The notes beneath the pieces were generated by a model. The model was not told where the DNA came from and made no database searches. It saw only the letters and a list, made by a program, of their open reading frames with translations. From positions 806,001 to 870,000 of the forward strand of contig NZ_CP009220.1 in the NCBI RefSeq assembly GCF_001277995.1: 64,000 nt of DNA, in the 5' to 3' direction. Of this stretch, positions 40,781 through 51,476 are shown piece by piece. The translations under genes and the position numbers were made by a program. Origin of the DNA: Corynebacterium deserti GIMN1.010 (GTDB lineage Bacteria > Actinomycetota > Actinomycetes > Mycobacteriales > Mycobacteriaceae). The first letter of the stretch is position 1. Each line of letters starts with the position of its first letter.

Positions 40781-42241
40781 ATGACGTCAGGGAATTCAAC
40801 GGACACTAGGGGCGCCCTAGACCGGTATTTCAAAATTTCGGAGAGAGGGTCCAGCATCGGCACGGAAATCCGTGCAGGTGTGGTCACCTTCTTCGCGATG
40901 GCCTACATCATCATCCTCAACCCATTGATCCTTGGTACAACCCCTGACGTTGAGGGAAATACCTTGGGCATCCCACAGGTAGCAGCCGCCACCGCACTGG
41001 CTGCCGGTGTCATGACCATCGCTTTTGGTCTCATCGCACGCTACCCATTCGGTATTGCGGCAGGCCTGGGCCTTAATACGATGGTCGCAGTCACCTTGGT
41101 TTCCGGCGAAGGCCTGACCTGGCCGGAAGCCATGGGCTTGGTTGTCCTTGACGGTATCGTCATCGTCATCCTGGCGGTCTCTGGCTTCCGCGTCGCCGTA
41201 TTCCGCGCAATTCCAGCCTCAATGAAAGCAGCCATCAGCGTCGGTATCGGCCTTTTTATCGCCATGATCGGGCTTGTCGACGCCGGCTTCGTGCGTCGCA
41301 TCCCTGATGCCGCCGGTACCACGGTCCCGGTCACCCTGGGCATTAACGGCTCCATAGCCTCATGGCCAACCTTCGTCTTCATCATCGGTGTGCTGCTGTG
41401 TGGCATCCTCGTGGTTCGCCGCGTCCGCGGTGGCCTGTTCATCGGTATCCTAGGCACCACCATCATTGCGATCATCGCAGAAGCCTTCTTTGGCGCTGGT
41501 GCATCCGTTGAAAACGGCGAGTCAAACCCATCCGGTTGGTCCCTCGCTGTTCCTGCCATCCCAGATTCCTTCGGTGGCGTCCCAGACCTCTCCATCGTTG
41601 GAGCTGTTGATTTGATCGGTGCGTTCAGCCGTATCGGTGTAGTCGCCGCTACTCTGCTGGTGTTCACCCTCGTTTTGGCCAACTTCTTCGACGCCATGGG
41701 CACGATGACTGCCCTGGGTAAGCAAGGCAACTTGGTCGATGACGAAGGCAACCTGCCAAACATCAAGAAAGCTCTGGTTGTGGAAGGTGCAGGCGCCATC
41801 GTTGGTGGTGCATTCTCTGCATCCTCCAACACCGTTTTCGCTGATTCCTCTGCAGGTGTCGCTGATGGCGCCCGCACCGGCCTTGCCAACATTGTCACCG
41901 GTTCCTTGTTCCTGCTGGCCATGTTCCTCACACCGCTGTATGAAATCGTGCCAATCGAGGCCGCAGCTCCTGTCCTCGTGGTCGTGGGTGCCATGATGAT
42001 GGCACAGGTGAAGGAAATCGACTTCAGCAAGTTCTACATTGCATTCCCAGCATTCCTCACCATCGTCACCATGCCATTTACCTACTCCATCGCCAACGGC
42101 ATCGGCGTTGGCTTCATCATGTACGCAATCATGGCTGCAGCAGCAGGTAAGGCTAAGGAAGTTCACTGGCTCATGTGGCTGGTTGCTGGACTCTTTGTGG
42201 TCTTCTTCGCCATCGATCCAATCATGGGTGCCCTCGACTAA
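40781..42241 (+). CDS. AzgA-type purine permease (NCS2 family)
   Basis: 486 residues with about 12-14 membrane helices. Diagnostic AzgA blocks are present: GTEIRAGVVTFFAMAYIIILNP near the N-terminus, FGIAAGLGLNTMVA, and NFFDAMGTMTALGKQGNLVD with the substrate-site Asp/Asn pair. The family imports hypoxanthine, guanine or adenine with protons. A 266-base intergenic region precedes it. Its stop overlaps the start of the methyltransferase gene by one base (TAATG), so the two are coupled. Confidence 0.9.
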   Translation: MTSGNSTDTRGALDRYFKISERGSSIGTEIRAGVVTFFAMAYIIILNPLILGTTPDVEGNTLGIPQVAAATALAAGVMTIAFGLIARYPFGIAAGLGLNTMVAVTLVSGEGLTWPEAMGLVVLDGIVIVILAVSGFRVAVFRAIPASMKAAISVGIGLFIAMIGLVDAGFVRRIPDAAGTTVPVTLGINGSIASWPTFVFIIGVLLCGILVVRRVRGGLFIGILGTTIIAIIAEAFFGAGASVENGESNPSGWSLAVPAIPDSFGGVPDLSIVGAVDLIGAFSRIGVVAATLLVFTLVLANFFDAMGTMTALGKQGNLVDDEGNLPNIKKALVVEGAGAIVGGAFSASSNTVFADSSAGVADGARTGLANIVTGSLFLLAMFLTPLYEIVPIEAAAPVLVVVGAMMMAQVKEIDFSKFYIAFPAFLTIVTMPFTYSIANGIGVGFIMYAIMAAAAGKAKEVHWLMWLVAGLFVVFFAIDPIMGALD

Positions 42242-43086
42242 TGCTTTCTCGCACCATCATCACTGACCCGGGTGATCCTCGCCTCGACGACGTCCGAGAC
42301 CTCAACCACTCCGATACCCGCCCCGATCTTCCTGGCGGCAAAGGACTCGTTGTGGCCGAAGGGCCCCTCGTCGTCACACGCCTGTTAGAATCCCGATTCC
42401 CTGTGCGCACCATCGTGGGATTCAAAAACAAACTGGATTCCTTCTTTGAAGCACTCGATCCGACGCTTCAAACGCAGCTAGAGGGAGTGGCAATTTACGA
42501 GGTCACCCGCGACACCCTGGCAGAGGTTGCGGGTTTCGATATGCATCGAGGACTGCTTGCCACAGCCGATCGTGCTGAGGAACCCACCGTGGCAGAGGTT
42601 CTTGATGGTGCGAAAACCGTCGTCGTACTAGAAGGTGTGGGCGACCACGAAAATATTGGCTCCATGTTCCGCAATGCCGCAGGCATGGGCGTGGATGCCA
42701 TTTTGTTTGGGAACGGCTGCGCAGATCCCTTGTACCGACGCGTCGTGCGCGTTTCCATGGGCCACGTCCTACGGTTGCCTTTCGCACATCTGGAAGGAAC
42801 CTACACTACGTGGCAGCGCAGCTTGGCAGAACTCAGCGAAGCCGGATTCCATTTGGTATCGCTAACCCCTGATCCCGCTGCCGAGCACCTCGAAGACGCT
42901 CTCGCAGGCAAAGACAAAGTAGCGTTGCTGGTGGGTGCTGAAGGGCCAGGACTGACAGAACACGCAATGCGCGCTACCGACGTACGCGCCCGCATCCCCA
43001 TGGCGCCTGGAACAGACAGCCTGAACCTGGCAACCTCCGCAGCGATCGCCTTCTATGAACGCGATCGCTCACAGCGACACCTTTAG
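42241..43086 (+). CDS. SpoU/TrmH-family RNA 2'-O-methyltransferase
   Basis: 281 residues from the ATG at 42241 (TAATG overlap with the permease stop). The SPOUT knot motifs are all visible: ENIGSMFRNAAGMGVDAIL (motif 1), VALLVGAEGPGLTEHAM (motif 2) and IPMAPGTDSLNLATSAAIA (motif 3). These bind S-adenosylmethionine and methylate ribose 2'-OH in tRNA or rRNA; the target cannot be named. An N-terminal L30e-like substrate-binding part precedes the knot. Confidence 0.9.
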   Translation: MLSRTIITDPGDPRLDDVRDLNHSDTRPDLPGGKGLVVAEGPLVVTRLLESRFPVRTIVGFKNKLDSFFEALDPTLQTQLEGVAIYEVTRDTLAEVAGFDMHRGLLATADRAEEPTVAEVLDGAKTVVVLEGVGDHENIGSMFRNAAGMGVDAILFGNGCADPLYRRVVRVSMGHVLRLPFAHLEGTYTTWQRSLAELSEAGFHLVSLTPDPAAEHLEDALAGKDKVALLVGAEGPGLTEHAMRATDVRARIPMAPGTDSLNLATSAAIAFYERDRSQRHL

Positions 43087-43095
43087 CGGATACCT

Positions 43096-43974
43096 CTAGC
43101 GGTCAGTATGGCGGAGCTTTTCCGCCATGTTTGCCCCAAATTCGCGGCCGGCTCTCCACAAAGATTTACCCATTCTTTGTGCAGACTCGGCCGCTTTTTT
43201 TGCATTCCCAATCATACGTTGCGATACCACGCGATCCGGCGCCTCATGTTGCTCATAATCGTCATAGTCAGACGCCTCACGGGCACGGAGCTTATCGACG
43301 GCCGCCTGCGTGACTTCCGCCGAAGAAATCAGGCGGGGTTGCGCGATTTTGGGCTCGGGGCGCCCATCCGTTGCATAAGCGACGACATTAATATCGGGAG
43401 AGGTGGAGAGATCAAATCCAAGCCACGCGCGCTGTGCCTCAGCAACCAGTTCAATTGGGTTAAACGGCAACGCTAAGGGAGTCTTGCGCGTACCCATTTT
43501 GCCCGCCCAATAAGGTGCTTCAAAGCCGCTGGGAATGCCGTCATCTTCGAAGACACGCTCCTCATAGGCGATGAACGAGCGTTTTACTTTGCCATCCACC
43601 AGGTGTGCGAAACCGCCAAGCGTTGTTTCCTCGTTGACGGCAAAGACATAAATGTCCGTCGCAGGCACACTTTTGAGCAGCCTGGGGCTCAATTTGGACA
43701 GGGATGTGACATCTTCCAGCACAGTTTGGATGATGGTGATACCAGGAAACCCTGCGATATAAAACTCATTCTCACTGGCCGGAACTGACCTGTTGAGAGC
43801 AAACTGGCCGATCGGGGTAATAGGCCAGGCAGGGTTGAGCTGGGCGAGTAGCTTTCGCCCATAGCCACGATCTGCCCGGGGTTCCGAGCGGATAATGGAT
43901 TGGGGATCAGATGCGCTGACAAACCATAAGGTGACAATGGCAGCGTTTTCTCCCAATTGACCTGGCATAGCCAC
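43096..43974 (-). CDS. Conserved hypothetical protein (DUF6928-like)
   Basis: 292 residues, soluble, no signal peptide. The N-terminus VTLWFVSASDPQSIIRSEP and the blocks ENEFYIAGFPGITIIQTV, DIYVFAVNEET, and EAPYWAG match a family common in corynebacteria and mycobacteria, without known function. The C-terminal 70 residues are charged and helical (SAQRMGKSLWRAGREFGANMAE). It is separated from the upstream SepH gene by only three bases and the pair is likely co-transcribed. A hairpin at 43108 lies within its last codons. Confidence 0.75.
   Translation of the reverse strand: MAMPGQLGENAAIVTLWFVSASDPQSIIRSEPRADRGYGRKLLAQLNPAWPITPIGQFALNRSVPASENEFYIAGFPGITIIQTVLEDVTSLSKLSPRLLKSVPATDIYVFAVNEETTLGGFAHLVDGKVKRSFIAYEERVFEDDGIPSGFEAPYWAGKMGTRKTPLALPFNPIELVAEAQRAWLGFDLSTSPDINVVAYATDGRPEPKIAQPRLISSAEVTQAAVDKLRAREASDYDDYEQHEAPDRVVSQRMIGNAKKAAESAQRMGKSLWRAGREFGANMAEKLRHTDR
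43108..43132 (+). terminator. Probable terminator of SpoU methyltransferase gene
   Basis: 8-bp stem ATGGCGGA / TCCGCCAT with a five-base GCTTT loop, followed by GTTTG. It lies inside the 3' end of the opposing hypothetical gene. Confidence 0.5.
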
Positions 43975-43977
43975 ATC

Positions 43978-44970
43978 CTATTTCTTCGGGCGCTTGGTGT
44001 TAGCGCGAACTCCTAAAAGAACATCTTCCCAGTGAGGGGTGACAGCTTTGCGACGCCTGTTGCGGGGAGCTTCCGTCGTCTCAGTCTCCTCAGTGCCAGA
44101 CTCTGTGGCAGATTCTGTAATAGATTCTGTGACGTTGCCTTCGGTGACGGTGTCGAACACATCGGTCTCATCGTTGTATTCGTCTGACTCTAAGTCATCG
44201 TTATCGCGGTCATCGCGGTCATCGCGAGAACCAATAGAGGTAAGCGTGCGCACCGGCTGAATGAACTCAGGGTCGATGAGATCAGCAGCAACAGGGGTTC
44301 GAGGATCCGCAGTGGGATTCGAGGTGTTGTGCATGTTCAACGTCCACTCAGCGTGGTTATCGCTGAGTCCAGCTTTCCAGTCCACCCGCACGATCCACTG
44401 GTTGGTAGCGTCGCGGTAGGCATCCCATTTTGCGGTAGTCAGATCATGGCCACGCGTAGCAAATGCCGTGGCTAAGATTTCCCACAACGTGAGCTTCGCA
44501 GGTCCGTTCTCACGAATTGGATGGGATTGTTTAGCAAGCTCGGCGATGCGTGCGCGTTCCAGCAACACCGGGTGGGCATATGGTTCAATGCGTGCCTCGG
44601 TGACACCGTTTTCTTCCGCGAGTTCCTCAATGGTGGCTCCAGCGCGCACCCGAATCTGGATTTCGCGTGGGGACATGGTCAAAGGAGCGCTCAGACGAGG
44701 ATCGAGTTCACGCTCTTCCTTTACCACCGGCACTGCTTTTTCTACAGGTTCCTCATAGGAATCAGGGGTTGCCACCGCTTCAAGCACGACGGGGGCTTCA
44801 GCACCATGGTCTGGGGTCGATTCACCCTCAGGCGCTCGGTGACCTGCAAGAATGGCGTGGAGTTCATCGGTAACCGCGATGAAAAATTCCTCAGCGCCAT
44901 CCTCTTCGGAGGTCTGGAAAACCAGGGATGATTCGGTGGAATCACCGCTGATCAGGAATATTTCCCGCAT
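43978..44970 (-). CDS. sepH: Septation protein SepH (DUF3071)
   Basis: 330 residues. The N-terminal 60 residues (MREIFLISGDSTESSLVFQ) and a central helix-turn-helix region (about 95-150, with SPREIQIRVRAGATIEELAEENGV then PVLLERARIAELA) match SepH, described in Streptomyces and Mycobacterium as an FtsZ-binding protein that promotes Z-ring assembly. An aromatic block WKAGLSDNHAEWTL follows, then a disordered acidic Thr/Glu-rich tail ending in a basic segment (NRRRKAVTPHWEDVLLGVR). It is read away from serC and precedes the DUF6928-like gene by three bases. Confidence 0.85.
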   Translation of the reverse strand: MREIFLISGDSTESSLVFQTSEEDGAEEFFIAVTDELHAILAGHRAPEGESTPDHGAEAPVVLEAVATPDSYEEPVEKAVPVVKEERELDPRLSAPLTMSPREIQIRVRAGATIEELAEENGVTEARIEPYAHPVLLERARIAELAKQSHPIRENGPAKLTLWEILATAFATRGHDLTTAKWDAYRDATNQWIVRVDWKAGLSDNHAEWTLNMHNTSNPTADPRTPVAADLIDPEFIQPVRTLTSIGSRDDRDDRDNDDLESDEYNDETDVFDTVTEGNVTESITESATESGTEETETTEAPRNRRRKAVTPHWEDVLLGVRANTKRPKK

Positions 44971-45013
44971 GTTGACTCCTTCTGGCTGGGGACGTGATCA
45001 CCCAAGCTTAACC

Positions 45014-45053
45014 AAAAAACACCCTGCACCGTGGTAACGGAGCAGGGTGTTTT
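45014..45053 (-). terminator. Terminator of serC
   Basis: 12-bp perfect stem (AAAACACCCTGC / GCAGGGTGTTTT) with a 14-base loop is followed on the minus strand by six T. It separates serC from sepH. Confidence 0.85.
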
Positions 45054-45066
45054 CAAAGTGGGGGTA

Positions 45067-46197
45067 TTACTTCTTGGCAAAACCGCCATCGAGGATGAAG
45101 TCGATTGCGCCAGTCAGCTTCTCAATATCAGTGGAATCGATAGCTGGGAACATACCGATGCGCAGCTGGTTGCGACCAAGCTTGCGGTAAGGCTCGGTAT
45201 CGAGGATTCCATTTGTGCGCAGGATCTTGGCGATCACAGCAGCGTCGATGGAGTCATCGAAGTCGATGGTGCCCACAACGAGGGAACGCTTTGCAGCGTC
45301 AGCAACGTAAGGGGAGGCCTCTTCACGAGCTTCAGCCCAGTTGTACAGGGCGGAAGACGATGCGGTGGTGCGAGCGACCATGCCGTCTAGGCCACCGTTA
45401 GCGTTCATCCACTGAACCTGGTTGTCCAGCATGAGCAGGGTTGCAACAGCTGGGGTGTTGTAGGTCTGGTTCTTCAGGGAGTTATCCACTGCAGTCTGCA
45501 GGTTGAGGAACTCAGGGATGAAGCGATCGGAGGCGTTGATCTTCTCGATACGCTCCAGAGCTGCTGGGGACATCGCTGCCAACCACAGGCCACCATCGGA
45601 AGCGAAGCACTTCTGTGGGGAGAAGTAGTACACATCAGCATTGTTGATGTCTACTGGAAGTCCGCCAGCGCCAGAAGTGGCGTCGATGGCAACGAGGGAA
45701 CCTTCGGAGCCTTCTGGGCGAACAACAGGAACCATCGCACCGGTGGAGGTCTCGTTGTGTGCCCACGCAATAACGTCAGCGCCCTCGAAAGCCTGTGGTG
45801 CTGGAGCGTCACCAGTTTCAGCGGTCACGATCTCTGGCTCATCCAACCAAGGGGCCAGCTTGGATGCCTTAGCGAACTTGGAGGAGAACTCACCGAAGGA
45901 GAGGTGTCCGGACTTCTTTTCAATCAGGCCGAAAGTTGCCGCATCCCAGAATGCCGTTGCGCCACCCAGGGAGAGGATGATCTCGTAGCCCTCTGGCAGG
46001 GAGAACAGGTCGGAGAGGCCTTCGCGGATGGATCCTACGACGTTCTTGACTGCCGGCTGACGGTGAGAGGTACCGATGACGGATTCTGCTCCGTCAACGA
46101 TTGCCTGAATCTGTTCTGGACGAACCTTGGAAGGTCCGCAACCGAAACGGCCGTCGGCTGGAATGAACTCAGAGGGCAGGGTGGGGAAGTCGGTCAT
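45067..46197 (-). CDS. serC: Phosphoserine aminotransferase
   Basis: 376 residues from the ATG at 46197, the length I know for C. glutamicum SerC; in-frame ATGs at 46242 and further upstream would lengthen the N-terminus. SerC converts 3-phosphohydroxypyruvate and glutamate to phosphoserine in serine synthesis. The PLP lysine is Lys196 in YFSPQKCFASDGG, and the phosphate-binding SHRQP segment is near residue 44. The gene is monocistronic and divergent from gltA across 750 bases. Confidence 0.96.
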   Translation of the reverse strand: MTDFPTLPSEFIPADGRFGCGPSKVRPEQIQAIVDGAESVIGTSHRQPAVKNVVGSIREGLSDLFSLPEGYEIILSLGGATAFWDAATFGLIEKKSGHLSFGEFSSKFAKASKLAPWLDEPEIVTAETGDAPAPQAFEGADVIAWAHNETSTGAMVPVVRPEGSEGSLVAIDATSGAGGLPVDINNADVYYFSPQKCFASDGGLWLAAMSPAALERIEKINASDRFIPEFLNLQTAVDNSLKNQTYNTPAVATLLMLDNQVQWMNANGGLDGMVARTTASSSALYNWAEAREEASPYVADAAKRSLVVGTIDFDDSIDAAVIAKILRTNGILDTEPYRKLGRNQLRIGMFPAIDSTDIEKLTGAIDFILDGGFAKK

Positions 46198-46947
46198 GTC
46201 TTCGGGCAACTTTCTGCGCTTGGAAGTAAAGGAGTCGGACATTCTTGTAGGAGGACAGTCTCTTAAAGAATGCGACGTGATAACTATAACCCCGATCCCC
46301 ACAGAACTAGGACTTGTATTCTTTGGCTCTCGAAAATTATTGGGAAGGCCGTGTTTTCAACACATAGATGAGAGGTGCAGGGGCGGCGGGTAGTTGATCA
46401 ATCACCAATATGGGGGTGCTTCAAAGTTTTGCAAAGTTTTCTTCTTTTAGCTTGTTAATATCCCCTGAGGTTGCGTTATAGGCTGCGGATTTACATGTGG
46501 GAGGGCACTGCCATGATGTTCGTGTCACGCACATCACAAACTTTGCTAAACTGTGCACTGCTCCACTTTCTGTGGAATTTTTTAGGTCTAAATGGCTGGT
46601 TGTTGTGGTGAATTCGCAGTCACATAACGGCCGTAAGGTAGCCATTGGGAACGAGAACTAAATAGCAGAACAACGGCGCAAGTGGTCTGACTTTATGGGG
46701 CGTGACCGCGGCTACTGACTACGGTGGCTGTGGGTGGCTGGAGGAAGATCTCACCAAAACCGATTTGGGTTAATTACCGCTTACTTTCAATATGGCTAAA
46801 CTGCATATATCGGTATAGCGTGTTAACCGGACCGTATTGGGAAAAGATTGTGTCGCGTAACAAAAACTGACATGCGCTTGGCGCATCCCAGTTGGTAAAA
46901 GTAAACGAGGCTCACCTGTAACCCGGGTGAGTTTATTGTGAAAAATC
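46198..46947 (+). promoter_or_regulatory. serC-gltA intergenic region with GlxR- and RamB-like sites
   Basis: No gene in 750 bases. TGTCACGCACATCACA (46523-46538) is a one-mismatch GlxR site. A RamB-like motif AAAACTTTGCAAA is on the minus strand at 46428-46440, and AAACTTTGCTAAA (46538-46550) abuts the GlxR site. gltA is known to be controlled by RamA, RamB and GlxR in C. glutamicum. A hairpin CTCACC/GGTGAG lies close to the gltA start (about 46911-46931), and ATGCGC/GCGCAT at about 46872-46886. Confidence 0.6.
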
Positions 46948-48261
<1,314 letters not shown>

Positions 48262-48283
48262 GCGCTAATTGTCGTGCTCAACT

Positions 48284-48337
48284 ACGGCCGAAGCCATGTC
48301 ATCTGTCATAATGGCAGAGATGGTTTCGGCCGTTTTT
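48284..48337 (+). terminator. Terminator of gltA
   Basis: 14-bp stem with one wobble (ACGGCCGAAGCCAT with ATGGTTTCGGCCGT), a 22-base loop, and a T tail. It ends 46 bases before the fkpA start. Confidence 0.8.
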
Positions 48338-48382
48338 GTTCGAAACCAAATATTCACGATTTTCAAGGAGCAGGTAAATCAC

Positions 48383-48739
48383 ATGGAAAAGCCACAGATT
48401 GAGCCACAGGTCGGTCCGGCACCGGAGGACCTTGTTATCTCTGACATCATCGTTGGCGACGGCGCAGAAGCTCGACCAGGCGGAGAAGTTGAAGTCCACT
48501 ACGTGGGCGTTGACTTCGAGACTGGTGAGGAGTTTGACTCCTCCTGGGATCGTGGACAGACCAGCCAGTTCCCACTGAACGGCCTCATCGCAGGTTGGCA
48601 AGAAGGCATCCCAGGTATGAAAGTTGGCGGTCGTCGTCAGCTGACCATCCCCCCAGAGGCTGCTTACGGCCCAGAGGGCTCCGGGCACCCACTGTCCGGC
48701 CGCACCCTGGTGTTCATCATTGACCTGATCAGCGCCTAA
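48383..48739 (+). CDS. fkpA: FKBP-type peptidyl-prolyl isomerase
   Basis: 118 residues from the ATG at 48383 (AAGGAGCAGG upstream); the frame open from 48269 runs through the gltA terminator and is rejected. A single cytosolic FKBP domain: VHYVGVDFETGEEFDSSWDRG, then GWQEGIPGMKVGGRR, LTIPPEAAYGPEG and LVFIIDLISA, all family hallmarks including the Tyr, Phe and Asp around the active site. It catalyses cis-trans isomerisation of X-Pro bonds and helps folding. Its stop codon overlaps the convergent accDA stop (48736-48739). Confidence 0.93.
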   Translation: MEKPQIEPQVGPAPEDLVISDIIVGDGAEARPGGEVEVHYVGVDFETGEEFDSSWDRGQTSQFPLNGLIAGWQEGIPGMKVGGRRQLTIPPEAAYGPEGSGHPLSGRTLVFIIDLISA

Positions 48740-50166
48740 AGGTTCGGCTGCGCAAGCTCTTCAAAGCGAGCAAAGCGCGCCTCACGCCCCGCCCTTTCCG
48801 GATTGGTTTCCAATTCGGAAAGGGCATTGCTGATTGTGGCCAGCACATTTTGCAAGAAGTTGTCTGTTTCGGCGATGAGGCCGTCGATAAGCTTCATTTC
48901 AACCAGCGAACGCGCAAGCACGCCCTGTCGCTCAAGGATCTCGGCGGCGTGGTCGGCGTCGTTATAAAGAATTGCGGATGCGCCCTCAAAAGGCAGCGCA
49001 GACAGCCATGCGGTTTCCGCGGCGTAGACTAGGTTGCCGGGCAACATGGCCAGCGCACCCGCGCCAACGCCCTGACCGAGAATGATGGTTACGGAGGGCA
49101 GGGGAGCGTCGACAAGCGTGGCAATGGTGCGCGCAATCGAGCCCACCATGCCCTGCTCCTCGGCCGCCTGCGACAGCTCAGCGCCAGGGGTGTCCACAAT
49201 GCTCACCAACGGCAAGGCCAGCTCGCATGCCAGGGACGCCCCGTGCCGGGCCAGCCTGAGAGCCTGCGTGGTCAGCGTATGGCGGCGGTCTTGCGCAATC
49301 AGCACACACGCACGGCCGTGGATGCGCGCAATCGCCACGGTCGCCCCAGGGGCGCCAGAGAGCTTTACGACGCCATCCCCCAGCTCTTCCATCAACTCGA
49401 AACTACCCGGTCGCGTCGGATCACGCGTCACCTCAATTGTCTCCAGGAGGTTGAGCTTCTGCGTTGGCTTGGGCGTTTCTATATAACCCCCAGGCGTTGC
49501 TGGAGCCAAAATGCGCACAATCTTGACCATCTCGTTGCGCAGCTGCTCAAACGGCATCACACGATCGACAATGCCATGCTCTGCCAGATTCTCTGCCTGC
49601 TGCACGCCATCTGGCAGCTTCGACCCCGTAATCACCCCCACCACACGAGGCCCTAGGAAACCGATGCTCGCGCCGGGTTGCGCAAAAGTAATGTGGCCAA
49701 GGGAACCGACGGTGGCCATCGCTCCACCCATCGTGGGATCACGCAGGTAAACAATAAACGGCAGATTCGCGTGCCTGTGACGCTGCACCGCCGAGGTGAT
49801 AGTAAGCATCATGACGGTTGCACGGTTGTCCTCTTGCATGCGCGCTCCACCTGAGGCAGGGGAGACCAACAGTGGAAGCTTCTGCTTAGTTGCGCGGTGC
49901 ACAGCCTGCATGATGCGCGTTGACGCCACAGCTCCCAAAGAACCGCCCATGAACGTGAAGTCAAAGACGATGACGGCAATGGGGGAGCCGTTAATAAGGC
50001 CCTCTCCGGTGATGATGGATTCGTCGAATTCTGCCTTCGAGTTTGCTCGAGTCAACGCATCCGCATACTCCTGATCGATCTCGCCATACTTTGGTGGTGT
50101 GTCCCACCGAATGAAGGAGTCTGGATCTAAGACGGTGAGGAATTCACTAGCTAAAATGCGTGTCAT
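48736..50166 (-). CDS. accDA: Fused beta/alpha carboxyltransferase of acetyl-CoA carboxylase type
   Basis: 476 residues. The N-terminal half matches the AccD (beta) carboxyltransferase, with FDFTFMGGSLGAVASTRI, PASGGARMQEDNRATVMM, DPTMGGAMATVGSLGHITFAQPGA and IGFLGPRV. The C-terminal half matches the AccA (alpha) half (GQGVGAGALAMLPGN; ADHAAEILE). I see no N-terminal four-Cys zinc finger. The product would carboxylate acyl-CoA, but which biotin subunit it uses is not shown here. The symbol follows C. glutamicum usage as I recall. It is divergent from the aldo/keto reductase gene. Confidence 0.82.
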   Translation of the reverse strand: MTRILASEFLTVLDPDSFIRWDTPPKYGEIDQEYADALTRANSKAEFDESIITGEGLINGSPIAVIVFDFTFMGGSLGAVASTRIMQAVHRATKQKLPLLVSPASGGARMQEDNRATVMMLTITSAVQRHRHANLPFIVYLRDPTMGGAMATVGSLGHITFAQPGASIGFLGPRVVGVITGSKLPDGVQQAENLAEHGIVDRVMPFEQLRNEMVKIVRILAPATPGGYIETPKPTQKLNLLETIEVTRDPTRPGSFELMEELGDGVVKLSGAPGATVAIARIHGRACVLIAQDRRHTLTTQALRLARHGASLACELALPLVSIVDTPGAELSQAAEEQGMVGSIARTIATLVDAPLPSVTIILGQGVGAGALAMLPGNLVYAAETAWLSALPFEGASAILYNDADHAAEILERQGVLARSLVEMKLIDGLIAETDNFLQNVLATISNALSELETNPERAGREARFARFEELAQPNL

Positions 50167-50228
50167 TATTCACACCATAGTTCTGGCGAAGGCTCTTTTC
50201 AGGGCAAAACTTCGGGTTGAATGGAACT

Positions 50229-51083
50229 ATGAGCAACTTTGCAATGAACACCCCAACTTTGACCCTTTCTGACGGCGCCGAGATCCCCCAAATTGGGTTG
50301 GGCACCTGGGAACTCCGCGGCGAGGAAGCCTACCGAGTAGTCCGCGACGCCGTTGAAGTTGGCTACCGCTTGATCGATACGGCCACCCTGTACAACAACG
50401 AAGCCGAAGTAGGGCGCGCCATCAACGACGCCATCAAGGCTGGTGATGTCACCCGCGATGACGTGGTTGTCACCTCCAAAGTGTGGGACTCGGACCACGG
50501 CGCTGACAGCACCAAGAAAGCGTTTCAACAAACCTTGTCTTTGATGCAGCTTGATTACCTTGATGTGTATCTGATCCATAGTCCGGTGCCGGGAAGCAAT
50601 GTAGAAACTTTTGAAGCGATGGCTCAACTACAAGGATTGGGCAGCATTCAATCCATTGGTGTCTCCAACTTTTATCCGTCGGTGTTGGAAGAACTCATCG
50701 ACAAAACAGGGATTGTGCCAGCGATCAATCAGGTGGAATTACATCCCGGATTCAGTCAAGCGGAGTTGCGAAAGCTTCATCAAAAGTTAGGAATTGTCAC
50801 CCAGGCGTGGGCTCCTTTTGGTGGGGGAGACTTCTTTAATCACCCCGTTATTTTGGAGGTTGCGCGTCGCCATAAGGTGGCTTCATCTGTAATTATTCTG
50901 AGCTGGATGGTGGCTATTGGGTGCGTGGCGATCCCCAAGACTGCCCAAAAAGAACGTTTGCTCTTGAATCTCAAAGTCCATGACTTCCGACTTTCAGATG
51001 ATGACGTGTCAAAAATCACGGCGATCGATAATGAGTCGGGTGCGGGCCGGAAGTTTTGGGATCCAAAGCCAGTCGGGCGCTAA
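50229..51083 (+). CDS. Aldo/keto reductase
   Basis: 284 residues from the ATG at 50229; a TTG at 50217 and an ATG at 50244 are alternatives. An NADPH-dependent TIM-barrel oxidoreductase of the AKR5-like group (2,5-diketo-D-gluconate reductase type). The tetrad is intact: Asp50, Tyr55, Lys84 and His117 in DTATLYNN, VTSKVWD and YLIHSP. Other AKR blocks include GLGSIQSIGVSNFYPS and IPKTAQKERLLLNL. Substrate unknown. The gene is monocistronic, divergent from accDA. Confidence 0.9.
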   Translation: MSNFAMNTPTLTLSDGAEIPQIGLGTWELRGEEAYRVVRDAVEVGYRLIDTATLYNNEAEVGRAINDAIKAGDVTRDDVVVTSKVWDSDHGADSTKKAFQQTLSLMQLDYLDVYLIHSPVPGSNVETFEAMAQLQGLGSIQSIGVSNFYPSVLEELIDKTGIVPAINQVELHPGFSQAELRKLHQKLGIVTQAWAPFGGGDFFNHPVILEVARRHKVASSVIILSWMVAIGCVAIPKTAQKERLLLNLKVHDFRLSDDDVSKITAIDNESGAGRKFWDPKPVGR

Positions 51084-51476
51084 AACGTTCGAGGATACCC
51101 ACAAACGGCATGTTAATACGTTCTGTGAAGACCGTTAACTATTGCAGGGACGTCTTTGCAGACTTAACAAAAGGGGTATGTGGGGTGGAAAAGGGGGTAA
51201 ATCGGGAACTTCTATAAAGGCTGGTCACAGGCAATTAACATACTTGACGGGTGTAAAGGGGGGAAAGGAGTTTTCTCAATCGCTATCGCATTGCAATGTG
51301 AGTTAGGTAACTTCACATTCACACGTTTAGCTGTGATCGACAACATACTTCGCGGTCGTCGGCCAGATGTGGTGAAGAACTTGAATTCGCTTTCTTCTTA
51401 AAAGCCGGCACAGCTTTGGAAAGCGAACGATCACCGACTCCCTGCTCGAGGGATATGAAAGCGAGATGAATTTTCA
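51084..51476 (+). promoter_or_regulatory. mctB upstream region with structured leader
   Basis: No gene. G-rich stretches (TGTGGGGTGG at 51178, AAAGGGGGGAAAGG near 51256) resemble RamA targets; mctBC is known to be activated by RamA and repressed by RamB. The last 90 bases form a nested hairpin (arms 51386-51394 and 51419-51427 around an AAAGC/GCTTT helix) and a small hairpin TCCCT/AGGGA (51439-51453). Two mini-frames, 4 codons each, start at 51454 and 51466; the second ends in TGA overlapping the mctB GTG. Confidence 0.5.
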
